Shown here: positions 7,432 to 15,519 of the stretch, in pieces
Layout: every line of letters begins with the position of its first letter
Position numbering within the stretch: position 1 is the stretch's first letter
Source: Microbacterium sp. zg-Y1090
GTDB taxonomy: Bacteria; Actinomycetota; Actinomycetes; Actinomycetales; Microbacteriaceae
Direction of reading: 5' to 3'
DNA length: 64,000 nucleotides
NCBI RefSeq assembly: GCF_030246945.1
Contig: NZ_CP126742.1
Coordinates: forward strand, 2,666,001-2,730,000
Program-made: the position numbers and the translations under genes
Notes under the pieces: generated by a model
What the model was told of the DNA's origin: nothing
Database searches by the model: none
What the model saw: only the letters and a program-made list of their open reading frames with translations

Positions 7432-9678
7432 ATGGCGCCGCGGCGCCGAGTGCTGATGAGCGCGTACGCGTGCGGGCCGGATGCCGGCCCTGAGGCGAGC
7501 GCCGGCTGGGAGTTCGCGCGCGCCGCCGCGCGCACCTGCGACGTGTGGGTCATCACCCGGCCGCGCTTCGAAGCGGGCGTCACCGAGGCGCTGCGAGCCG
7601 AACCCGATCTGGCCGAGCACCTGCACATGGTCTATTACGACCCGTCGGCGCGGGTGGTGCGGATGAAGCGGCGCGCGTGGGATCTGTACTGGTTCTACCC
7701 GCTGTGGCAGCGAGGGCTCGGCCGGGTGGCGCAGGCTCTGCATGCCGAGGTCGGCTTCGACGTGGCGCATCACGTGACATTCGCGAACGACTGGATGCCG
7801 GCGGGCGTGCGCGCGCTGCGGGATGTGCCGTTCGTGTGGGGTCCCGTCGGCGGATCGAGTTCACTGCCGATCGCACGACTCGCTCGCTGGCTGGGAGTGC
7901 GTGGCGTGGTCACCGAGCTTGTCCGCACCGCCGTGACCCGGCCGCTGCGCGCCGTGGGAGGCGATCCGACCGGGCGTCGGGCTGCCCTCGTGGTGGCGCA
8001 GAACCCGCAGGTCGCCGAGCATTTCGCGCGCCTGGGGGCGACGACCGTGGTCGAGCCCAATGCCACTCTCGACGACCTGCCGCCCCGGGCCGCACAGCTC
8101 GAGCAACGCACCGCCGTGTTCGCCGGCCGCCTGTTGGCGTGGAAGGGCGCTGCCCTGGCGATCGATGCCCTCGCGCATCCGCTGCTGGCCGGGTGGCGGC
8201 TGCATGTCTACGGCTCGGGCTACGACCTCGGCAGGCTGCGGCGCCGCGCGCGCCGACAGGGCGTGGCCGATCGGGTCGAGTTCCGCGGCCACGCGCCGCG
8301 CGCTGACCTGCTCGCGGCGATCGCCCGCGCCGAGGTGTTCCTGTTCCCCTCGATGCACGACCAGGCCGGCTGGGTGGTGGCGGAGGCGACCTCGATGGGG
8401 TGTCCGGTGGTGTGCCTGCCGCTGGGTGGGCCCCCGGTGCTCGCCCAGCCCAACGCCCACGTCGCCGCGTTGTCGGGGGACATCGTGCGCAACGTCGCCG
8501 TGCAGGTGCGGCAGGCGGCGGCGCAGGGCGGTGTGGCAACCGACCGGTGGTCGATCGACCGGCTGCCCGGAGTGGTGGCGGGCTGGTACGCGGCTGTCGC
8601 TGAGCGGGCCGCGGCATCCGCCCCGGCCGCTGCCCCCGGCGAGCGCCCGCCGCTGGTGGTGCTCGAGTCCTTCAGCATCCCGAAGCCCACGACCAACCCG
8701 TACATCACGCAGCTGTACCGGTCGCTGTCGCAGCGCGTCGACGTCGAGGTGATCCCATTCGACTACCGCTCCGCCCTGTGGGGCCGGTACGACGTCGCGC
8801 ACCTGCACTGGCCGGAGTTGATGATGGGCGGACACCGCTGGATCGGCCGCGCGGCTCGGCGCACCCTGACAGCGGCGGTCATCGTGCGCTGGCGGCTGAC
8901 CCGCACGCCGGTCGTTCGCACGATGCACAACCTCGAGCGGCCGACGAACATCGACCGCATCGACAACTGGCTGCTCGACCGGATCGACGCGCTGACCGCT
9001 CTGGACATCCGGCTGAACGAGCGCACGCCGCAGCGCAGCGCCGTGCCGGGCACGGTGATCCCGCACGGCCACTACCGCGACTGGTTCGGTCCCCTTCGCG
9101 CCGGCGCCGAGACCGAGCCGGTGTCGGGACGCATCGTCTACGCCGGCCTCGTCCGTCGCTACAAAGGAGTCGAAGACCTCGTCGCCGCGTTCACCGGCTG
9201 GGATGATCCGTCGGTGTCGCTGCACATCGCCGGCAAGCCCTCGACCGCCGATCTGGCGGAGGGACTGCGCGCGTCGGCGCAGGGCGATGCGCGCGTGAGC
9301 TTCGACCTGCGCTTTCTCGAGGAGCCCGAGCTGGTGCAGACCATCACATCGGCCGAACTCGTGGTGCTGCCGTACCGCCACATGCACAACAGCGGCACCG
9401 CGCTGGCGGCCCTGTCCCTGGGGCGGCCGGTGCTGGTGCCCGACAACGATGTGAACCGCGACCTGGCGAGGGAAGTCGGCCCCGGATGGGTGCACCTCTT
9501 CTCGGGCGCGCTCACCACCGACGTGCTGGCGCAGACGCTGCGGGCCGCGCAGCAGCAGCGCGGCCGGCCCGACCTGTCGGCGCGCGAATGGCCCGAGAGC
9601 GCCCGCGCCCACGTCGAGGCCTTCCACCGCGCTCACCGCGCGCATCGCGGCGAGCGGCAGGAGCTCGCCGTTGGCTGA
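7432..9678 (+). CDS. Two-domain glycosyltransferase (GT4-like plus second GT-B module)
   Basis: 748 residues from the ATG at 7432 (GGGGG eight bases upstream); in-frame GTG 7399 and ATG 7366 are alternatives. Residues ~1-400 are a GT-B enzyme: VLMSAYACGPDAGPEASAGW at the start, TAVFAGRLLAWKGAALAID near 225, and the donor-binding ADQ/EATSMGCPVVCLPLGG region near 320. After a Pro/Ala linker (~395-410), a second GT-B-like unit begins (VVLESFSIPKPTTNPYITQL), with RIVYAGLVRRYKGVEDL near 570 and a late SGTALAALSLGRPVLVPD. Two glycosyltransferases fused in one chain would make two linkages on one acceptor. It diverges from the GT2 operon and is followed by a Wzb-like phosphatase whose start overlaps its stop. 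Confidence 0.85.
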   Translation: MAPRRRVLMSAYACGPDAGPEASAGWEFARAAARTCDVWVITRPRFEAGVTEALRAEPDLAEHLHMVYYDPSARVVRMKRRAWDLYWFYPLWQRGLGRVAQALHAEVGFDVAHHVTFANDWMPAGVRALRDVPFVWGPVGGSSSLPIARLARWLGVRGVVTELVRTAVTRPLRAVGGDPTGRRAALVVAQNPQVAEHFARLGATTVVEPNATLDDLPPRAAQLEQRTAVFAGRLLAWKGAALAIDALAHPLLAGWRLHVYGSGYDLGRLRRRARRQGVADRVEFRGHAPRADLLAAIARAEVFLFPSMHDQAGWVVAEATSMGCPVVCLPLGGPPVLAQPNAHVAALSGDIVRNVAVQVRQAAAQGGVATDRWSIDRLPGVVAGWYAAVAERAAASAPAAAPGERPPLVVLESFSIPKPTTNPYITQLYRSLSQRVDVEVIPFDYRSALWGRYDVAHLHWPELMMGGHRWIGRAARRTLTAAVIVRWRLTRTPVVRTMHNLERPTNIDRIDNWLLDRIDALTALDIRLNERTPQRSAVPGTVIPHGHYRDWFGPLRAGAETEPVSGRIVYAGLVRRYKGVEDLVAAFTGWDDPSVSLHIAGKPSTADLAEGLRASAQGDARVSFDLRFLEEPELVQTITSAELVVLPYRHMHNSGTALAALSLGRPVLVPDNDVNRDLAREVGPGWVHLFSGALTTDVLAQTLRAAQQQRGRPDLSAREWPESARAHVEAFHRAHRAHRGERQELAVG

Positions 9679-10366
9679 GTTCCCGGCGCCGTCGGGCGCA
9701 CCCGCTCGCGTCGCATCGCCGCAGGAGTCGGCCCTGCCGGGAAGTTCCGCCGCCCTCGAGATCGTCACCGTCTGCACCGGCAACATCTGCCGCTCCCCGC
9801 TCGCGGAATTGCTGTTGCGTCGGCGCCTCGGCGATCTCGGCGTCGCGGTGCACAGCGTCGGCACCCGTGGGCTCGTCGGCACGCCGTTGACCGAGCAGAC
9901 CCGCAAGCTGGCAGTCGCCCGCGGCGTGCCTGCCGCGCAGGCCGCCGCCCACCGGGGGCGGTGGCTCGAACAGCATCACCTCGTCACCCCCCAGCTCGTT
10001 CTGGCGATGGCGCGCGAGCACCGACGGGCGGTGGTGGAGCTGGTGCCCGCCCGCCTGCGCTCCACGTTCACGGTGCGCGAGTTCGCCCGGCTGGCCGCAA
10101 CGCTCCGCGACGCCGAGCTGACCGCGGCCGTCGAGGCGACGGGACCGGATGCCGCGGCGCGCCTGCGCGCCGTCGTCGCTCTGGTAGCGGGGCAGCGTGG
10201 CGTCGCTCACCCCCCGGCCGAGCCGTCGGACGACGATGTCGTCGACCCTTACCGGCGCTCGTGGCGCACCTATCAACGATCCGTGGCGCAGTTGGAACCC
10301 GCGCTCGACGAGGTGGTGCGGGTGGTGCGGGTGGCTGTGCCGCGGCACGCCCCGGTCGCGGACTGA
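9671..10366 (+). CDS. Low-molecular-weight protein-tyrosine phosphatase, Wzb-like
   Basis: 231 residues, cytosolic. The P-loop CTGNICRS near residue 36 is the C-x5-R-S active site, and DPYRRS near residue 195 supplies the general-acid aspartate, so both catalytic elements are present. It dephosphorylates phosphotyrosine, in capsule systems that of a BY-kinase; no such kinase gene is in the window. It is longer than the usual 150-200 residues, with an N-terminal Pro/Ala extension and a basic insert. The TTG start at 9671 overlaps the glycosyltransferase stop and has AGGAG eight bases upstream, so it is translationally coupled to that gene. Confidence 0.9.
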   Translation: MAEFPAPSGAPARVASPQESALPGSSAALEIVTVCTGNICRSPLAELLLRRRLGDLGVAVHSVGTRGLVGTPLTEQTRKLAVARGVPAAQAAAHRGRWLEQHHLVTPQLVLAMAREHRRAVVELVPARLRSTFTVREFARLAATLRDAELTAAVEATGPDAAARLRAVVALVAGQRGVAHPPAEPSDDDVVDPYRRSWRTYQRSVAQLEPALDEVVRVVRVAVPRHAPVAD

Positions 10367-10502
10367 CGCAACCCGTCGCCATCTTCTCCGCAGAAGCTCT
10401 GCGTCGCCTGCGGCGCGTTCCGCCATGCCGGCGTCGTCGGCATCTGGCACAATCGGAGCCATACAGAGCGGCTTGACCGCTCCGCCATCACTGGGGGGTC
10501 AC

Positions 10503-11309
10503 ATGGCGCATAACGCTTCACCACGCGCGGTGGTCATCGACGATGACCCCGACGTGCGACATCTGCTCGTGGAGATCCTCACCAGCGCGGGATTCGTCGT
10601 CACCGCCACAGACAACGGGGCAGACGGCGTGGCCGCGGTGACCGCCTACGACCCCGCCATCACCACCGTCGACGTCGACATGCCCGGCATCGACGGATTC
10701 GAGGCGATTCGCCGCATCCGCGCCGCAGGCAGTGACACCTACGTCCTTCTCGTCACCGCGCTCTCGGATGAGGCCGACGCCGTCATGGGCTTCGGCGTCG
10801 GCGCCGACGATGTGGTCGTGAAGCCGTTCCGCGCGCGCGAGCTGCGCGCGCGGCTGCTGGCGATGCTGCGCCGCCCGCGGGGCTTCAACGCGGAGTCCGG
10901 AGCGGTCGGCCGGCCGCTCGTGCCGCGGATCCCCGGCACCCCCGAGGGACCGCCCGACGTGGTGCGCCTCGACGGGCTGCTGCTGGACCGCGAGACCCGC
11001 ACCGTCGTCGTCGACGGCGCAGACGTGTCGCTCACGCGGTCGGAGTTCGAGATCCTCGCGACCATCCTCGAGTCGGGGCGGCGTGTGCGCAGCAAGGCCG
11101 ACCTCGTGCTCACCCTGCACGACGAGACCTACCTCGACCCGGCCCGGGTCAGCGATGCCGACGTGCGCGCGATCGAAGCGCACATGACCAACCTGCGCCG
11201 CAAGCTCGGCGACAGCGCCCAGGACCCGCGATTCATCGAGACGGTGCGCGGGGCGGGATACCGGGCAGTGTCCGGTCCCGACTACAGCGACGACGACCTC
11301 GACGACTGA
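10503..11309 (+). CDS. OmpR/PhoB-type response regulator
   Basis: 268 residues. The N-terminal receiver has the acidic pair VVIDDDPD, the phospho-acceptor Asp57 in TVDVDMPGIDG, Thr in LLVTAL and Lys in VKPFRARELRARL. The C-terminal winged helix (about residues 165-260) has LTRSEFEILATIL, the recognition-helix region EAHMTNLRRKLGD and the wing RFIETVRGAGYR. The ATG at 10503 follows a GGGGGG ribosome binding site. It lies six bases before a histidine kinase gene that is its probable partner. A close paralogue lies at 15,520, on the far side of a GGDEF-like gene and a GH6 gene. Target promoters are unknown. Confidence 0.93.
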   Translation: MAHNASPRAVVIDDDPDVRHLLVEILTSAGFVVTATDNGADGVAAVTAYDPAITTVDVDMPGIDGFEAIRRIRAAGSDTYVLLVTALSDEADAVMGFGVGADDVVVKPFRARELRARLLAMLRRPRGFNAESGAVGRPLVPRIPGTPEGPPDVVRLDGLLLDRETRTVVVDGADVSLTRSEFEILATILESGRRVRSKADLVLTLHDETYLDPARVSDADVRAIEAHMTNLRRKLGDSAQDPRFIETVRGAGYRAVSGPDYSDDDLDD

Positions 11310-11314
11310 TCGCC

Positions 11315-12997
11315 GTGCCTGGCTACGCTGACGACAGGGCGCGGGAGTTGCCGTCCGACGCGCCATCTCGGCGCCATGACGCCCCCCATCGGTGGATCAG
11401 CTCGCGCACACGGTCGATCTGGCATTGGCAGCTCGCCGTCGCCGTCGCCGTCTCCGCGATCACGGTGACGGTCGCCTTGCTGTCGCCCGAGACCTTCACG
11501 AGACCGACCTTCAACGCCGGGGTCACGCTCACGATCGCCGTCAGCGCGGCCGCCCTCGCCGTGCCCTGGCACCGGCTGAGCAAGCCGGCAGTGGCACTTC
11601 TCCCTGCCATCGACATCATCACCATCGGGCTCATGGCGCACCAGGGGTCCGAGCTGCTGACGCTGCTCTGGGTGTTCCCCGTCACCTGGCTCGCCACGCA
11701 CTACACGCTGCCGTGGCTCATCGCCGGCCTCTGCGAGATCGCGGGCATCCTCGTCACCGGCACGCTGGTGACCGCGGTCACCCCCGACCGCACGCTGAGC
11801 GTCATCGTGGTGCTGCTGGCACTGGCGTTCATCGGCATCACCATCACCACCACCGCCCGGCGAACGCGCGCGTTCCGACGGCTGCTCGAGCGGCAGTTCC
11901 ATCAGCTCGAACGCACGCTCCGCCGCGTCGAGGCGCAGGAGAAGCGCGCGATGGCGCTGTTCAATTCCGTCGACACCGCGCTCGCCCGCGTCGACCGGCG
12001 CGGCGTGGTCCGCGGCGCCAACCACGCCTACCGGCGTCTGTACGCCATCGGCGACGTCGCCAACCCGCACCCCACCGCCGCGGTCGAATACGACACCTAC
12101 CGCGGCAACCCGCTGCCGCCGCAGCGCACCATGCTCGCCCGCGCCGGCCGAGGAGAGCTCTTCGACGATCATCGCTTCTGGCTGTTCGACGCCGAGGGCA
12201 TGTGGCACGCGCTGGATGCCACGACCAGCGCCAGCCCGGCCACGCCCGACGAACCCGAGGTGACGCTGCTGGCTCTGCGCGACGTCACCGCGGCCGTCAC
12301 CGCGGAGCAGGAGAAGAGCACGATGACGACCATGGTCTCCCACGAGCTGCGCAACCCGCTCACCGCGATCATCGGCCACATCGACCTGCTGCTGGACCGA
12401 GACGATCTCCCCGCCGACGCCATCGACAACCTCACCGTGGTGGAGAACGCCGGACAGCGCATGCAGCGCCTGATCACCTCCGTGCTCGACGGCAGCGCAC
12501 CCACCCCGCCGGCAGAGCGGGTCGATCTGCGCCGAGTGGTGGCCGCATCGGTGGACGCCTTCCATCCGGTGGCGCAGACCGCACAGCTCACCGTCGAACC
12601 CGCCATCGACCCCGACCTTCACGTGTCGGGTGACGCGTTCCGTCTTCGCCAGGTGGTAGACAACATCCTCGGCAACGCCGTCAAGTACACACCGCGCGGC
12701 GGTCAGGTGCGCGTCGAAGCACGCCGTGTCGGCCGAGAGGTGCGACTGACGGTCAGCGACACCGGCATCGGCATCTCCCCCGCAGACATCGAGCGCGTGT
12801 TCGAGCCGTACTTCCGAGCCGAGACCGCGCGGGCCAGCGGCATTCCCGGCACCGGGCTGGGCATGGTCATCAGCCGCGAGATCGTGCACGAGCACGGCGG
12901 ACGGCTCGAGTTGACCAGCGCGCTCGGCCACGGCACCGACGTCGTGGTGCACCTGACAGCGGTGGATGCCGCCGACGCAGAGAGGATCGCCGAATGA
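11315..12997 (+). CDS. Membrane sensor histidine kinase with PAS domain
   Basis: 560 residues from GTG 11315; no clear ribosome binding site, so translation may be coupled to the response regulator. Residues ~38-190 hold five to six membrane segments without a large outer loop, which suggests sensing within or near the membrane. A coiled segment (FRRLLERQFHQLERTLRRVE) leads into a PAS-like domain (~215-330). The H-box MVSHELRNPLTA places phospho-His at about 343. N-box NILGNAVKYTP (~450), DTGIGI (~482) and GTGLGMVIS complete the ATPase. Its stop overlaps the start of the GGDEF-like membrane protein (ATGA), so kinase and putative signalling protein are made together. Confidence 0.92.
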   Translation: MPGYADDRARELPSDAPSRRHDAPHRWISSRTRSIWHWQLAVAVAVSAITVTVALLSPETFTRPTFNAGVTLTIAVSAAALAVPWHRLSKPAVALLPAIDIITIGLMAHQGSELLTLLWVFPVTWLATHYTLPWLIAGLCEIAGILVTGTLVTAVTPDRTLSVIVVLLALAFIGITITTTARRTRAFRRLLERQFHQLERTLRRVEAQEKRAMALFNSVDTALARVDRRGVVRGANHAYRRLYAIGDVANPHPTAAVEYDTYRGNPLPPQRTMLARAGRGELFDDHRFWLFDAEGMWHALDATTSASPATPDEPEVTLLALRDVTAAVTAEQEKSTMTTMVSHELRNPLTAIIGHIDLLLDRDDLPADAIDNLTVVENAGQRMQRLITSVLDGSAPTPPAERVDLRRVVAASVDAFHPVAQTAQLTVEPAIDPDLHVSGDAFRLRQVVDNILGNAVKYTPRGGQVRVEARRVGREVRLTVSDTGIGISPADIERVFEPYFRAETARASGIPGTGLGMVISREIVHEHGGRLELTSALGHGTDVVVHLTAVDAADAERIAE

Positions 12998-14124
12998 TCG
13001 ACCCCACCATCGCCATCGCGTTCGTGGCGCTGTCGACCGTGAATGCGGCGGTGATCATTGGGCTGGGGTTCCTCCGCAACCCCACCCGTGCCGCCGCCAT
13101 CTGGTCGTTCGCCTTCTGCCTGGCGATGATCACCGCCTTCGGCTGGGTCGCCGCCGACGCCTCCGGCTCGTCCGCGCTGCGCGCGGGCTGCGGCGCGGCG
13201 CTGCTCGGCGCCAGCGCCTTCATCTGGTCGGGTCTGCGCTCGTGGCGGGGAGTTGCGGACCACCTGTGGATCCCCATCGTGTTCACCGTGCTGTCGGCGG
13301 TGGCCCTCCCCCTGTCGACCGCCACCTCCACATTCGCGCTGGCGTTCCGCGGGGCCTTCGTCATGGCCGCGGTCTTCGCCGCGCTCACCCTCGTCGAGCT
13401 GACACGGACCGAGGCGCGTCTGCGTCACGAAGTGCTGCCTCTCACGCTCGCGTCGGTCGGTTTCATCCTGTTCGCGGTGCTCAGCACCGTCGAAGGAGTA
13501 CTGAAGGGCATGCCCGCCGCAGGCACCGACGGTCTCGACCTCATCCGCGATCTCAACAGCCTGGGCGCGGTGCTCTACGGCTCGGCGGCCACGACGACGC
13601 TGCTTCTGCTCATCCGCGACGGGCAGTCGACGACCGTCGTCGGCCGCGCCCGCAGCACCTTCCGGGTGGTGGCCGAAGACCGGCTGCGCCGGGCCGAGTC
13701 GGCCGGCGACCGGTGGTGGTGTGTCCTGGAAGTGAGTCTGGACAACCCCGACGAGTTGCACGAAGCCTTCAGCACCACCGACTTCGCCCGCAGCACCGAG
13801 CGCTTCGTTCGCGACGTGCGTTCGGTGCTGCCTGCCGATGCCGACGTCGACGTGCAGGACGACACCCGGGTGGTGGCGCTGCTCCCCCGCCCCGAGGGCG
13901 CGGTGCGCCAACTGCTGTCCCGCCTGCTCGAACGCATCGCCACTCCCGACCCTGCCCAGCCGATCGCCGTGCGGGTCTCGGCGAGCATCGGTTGGGCCGC
14001 GGTGGACACCGTCGGCTACGACCTCGATGCGCTGCTCAGCGCAGCGCACGACGCATGCGACGAGGCGCAGCGGGCGGGCGGGGACCGGTGGGAGCGGGTC
14101 GCCGCCCCCCTGCTCCCTTCCTGA
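12994..14124 (+). CDS. Multi-pass membrane protein with degenerate GGDEF-like domain
   Basis: 376 residues. Residues 1-210 contain seven to eight hydrophobic segments in a MASE-like sensor layout. The C-terminal half resembles a diguanylate cyclase fold: the late VRVSASIGWAAVD, a LLSAAHDACDEAQRAGGDRW helix and overall spacing match the end of GGDEF domains, but the GG(D/E)EF loop is replaced by a DDTRVVALLPRPEGA region. It should therefore not make c-di-GMP and may bind nucleotide or act as a structural sensor. The ATG at 12,994 overlaps the kinase stop by four bases. Assignment to the GGDEF fold is by pattern only and should be treated as tentative. Confidence 0.7.
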   Translation: MIDPTIAIAFVALSTVNAAVIIGLGFLRNPTRAAAIWSFAFCLAMITAFGWVAADASGSSALRAGCGAALLGASAFIWSGLRSWRGVADHLWIPIVFTVLSAVALPLSTATSTFALAFRGAFVMAAVFAALTLVELTRTEARLRHEVLPLTLASVGFILFAVLSTVEGVLKGMPAAGTDGLDLIRDLNSLGAVLYGSAATTTLLLLIRDGQSTTVVGRARSTFRVVAEDRLRRAESAGDRWWCVLEVSLDNPDELHEAFSTTDFARSTERFVRDVRSVLPADADVDVQDDTRVVALLPRPEGAVRQLLSRLLERIATPDPAQPIAVRVSASIGWAAVDTVGYDLDALLSAAHDACDEAQRAGGDRWERVAAPLLPS

Positions 14125-14155
14125 CACCCCGCGCCGGACAGGTAATGTTCCCCGT

Positions 14156-15220
14156 GTGCCTCACCCTGCTGCGACTCCGCGCAACATGCTCGGTCGCCGC
14201 CGGCGGGTCCTCCCACGCCGGCTCCCCCGACGCCGGTTCCCTCGCGGCCTCACTGTGGCCCTCATCGCGCTCGGCGTCGTCGTCGTGCTGGGCGGTCTCG
14301 CCGCCGTCGGGATCGGGGTGACGCGATTCGCGCAGGCGCTCGGCGCGCAGCCGCCGGCGGTGGGCACCGTCGTGCAGACGCAATCCGGCTCCGCGGCCGC
14401 GCGGGCCGCGAAGGACCCTTCGGCCACCCCGCAACAGCGCGCCGCTGCGGACTACCTCGCCGCGCAGCCGACCGCCTACTGGCTGACGCCGGAGCGTGAC
14501 CCGATCGGCCAGGTCTGGAACCGGATCGCCGCCCTCGCCGCCGAAGCCCGGGAACAGGACGCCGCGCTCGCCGTGGTCGTCTACGGCCTGCCCGGACGGG
14601 ACTGCGGCAGCTTCTCGGCCGGCGGTCTCGACGAGGACGACTACGCCACGTGGACGGGCGAGATCGGCAAGGCTCTGGCGAACGCGCGCGACCTGCAGCG
14701 CATCGTCGTGCTCGAGCCGGACAGCCTCGCGCTCGCCCCCGAGTGCGGCAACCTCGCGGACCGCACCCGGCAGCTCGGCGGCGCCGTCGACCGGCTGGCG
14801 GGCGACAACACCTGGATCTACCTCGACGGCGGTCACGCCACCTGGCATCCGCCGGCGGTGATGGCGGGCATCCTCACCCAGACGGGACTGCTCGACCGGG
14901 TGCGCGGCTTCGCCACCAACGTGTCGAACTACAACGCGGCCGACGCGGAGTTCGACTACGCGCACGCGCTGGCCGCCGAACTCGGCGGAGGTCATGCGCT
15001 CATCGACACCTCGCGCAGCGGCGCCGGGTCGGATGGTGTCTGGTGCAACGCCTCGGGGCGCCTCATCGGCGAGCCGGGCGGGACGTTCGGCGACGAGGTC
15101 GTCGACACCAACCTGTGGATCAAGCCCCCGGGCGAGAGCGACGGCTCCTGCAACGGCGGCCCGCCGGCCGGGCAGTGGTGGGCGGATGCCGCGGTGGAGC
15201 TCAGCCGCGACGCGCGCTGA
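14156..15220 (+). CDS. Membrane-anchored glycoside hydrolase family 6 (endo-glucanase type)
   Basis: 354 residues. A single N-terminal membrane anchor (~33-55, TVALIALGVVVVLGG) places the enzyme outside the cell. GH6 landmarks are all visible: YGLPGRDCGSFS with Asp149 at the position of the conserved first aspartate, VVLEPDSLA with Asp189 as general acid, YLDGGHATW, GFATNVSNYN, LIDTSRSGAG, WCNASGRLIG and WIKPPGESDG. GH6 enzymes cut beta-1,4-glucan; there is no carbohydrate-binding module, which fits a maintenance role in glucan export rather than biomass degradation. The neighbours (two-component system, processive glycosyltransferase) support that. GTG 14156 is chosen; ATG 14186 is an alternative. 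Confidence 0.9.
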   Translation: MPHPAATPRNMLGRRRRVLPRRLPRRRFPRGLTVALIALGVVVVLGGLAAVGIGVTRFAQALGAQPPAVGTVVQTQSGSAAARAAKDPSATPQQRAAADYLAAQPTAYWLTPERDPIGQVWNRIAALAAEAREQDAALAVVVYGLPGRDCGSFSAGGLDEDDYATWTGEIGKALANARDLQRIVVLEPDSLALAPECGNLADRTRQLGGAVDRLAGDNTWIYLDGGHATWHPPAVMAGILTQTGLLDRVRGFATNVSNYNAADAEFDYAHALAAELGGGHALIDTSRSGAGSDGVWCNASGRLIGEPGGTFGDEVVDTNLWIKPPGESDGSCNGGPPAGQWWADAAVELSRDAR

Positions 15221-15235
15221 CGACACGCCACCACC

Positions 15236-15430
15236 GCGTTTCGTCTCGCTTCGCTCGCTCAACGACCCACGCGGGCAACCGCGTTTCGTCTCGCTTCGCT
15301 CGCTCAACGACCCACGTGGGCAACCGCGTTTCGTCTCGCTTCGCTCGCTCAACGACCCACGCGGGCAACCGCGTTTCGTCTCGCTCCGCTCGCTCAACGA
15401 CCCGGGATTCGGCTCGCTGCGCTCGCTCGG
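15236..15430. repeat. Tandem 45-bp repeat, three full and one diverged copy
   Basis: Copies begin at 15236, 15281, 15326 and 15371; the first three are almost identical (one C/T difference near 15317) and the fourth loses identity after 30 bases. A further degenerate piece (GCTCGCTGCGCTCGCTCGGC) follows to about 15430. The unit contains the near-palindromic core TCTCGCTTCGCTCGCTCAAC. It occupies almost all of the spacer between the GH6 gene and the second response regulator. Since 45 is a multiple of three, the array stays open in several frames, but nothing marks it as coding. Confidence 0.92.
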
Positions 15431-15519
15431 CGACCCGGGCCGATCGGGGGCGTCCGCGCGGCATCCCGGGCGTGTGTAGCATGAGCAGACCCCCCTCTCC
15501 GCACCCGAGGTTTCCCCGT

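Noticed and set aside
7861..9906. Minus-strand open frame of about 680 codons
   Set aside because: Shadow of the two-domain glycosyltransferase, which has clear motifs and start signals.
14036..15397. Minus-strand frame through the 45-bp repeats (SERSETKRG repeats)
   Set aside because: The repeat unit is a multiple of three, so several frames stay open; the rest is antisense to the GH6 gene and has no start signal.
15236..15430. CRISPR array
   Set aside because: Units are directly adjacent with no unique spacers, and there are no cas genes.
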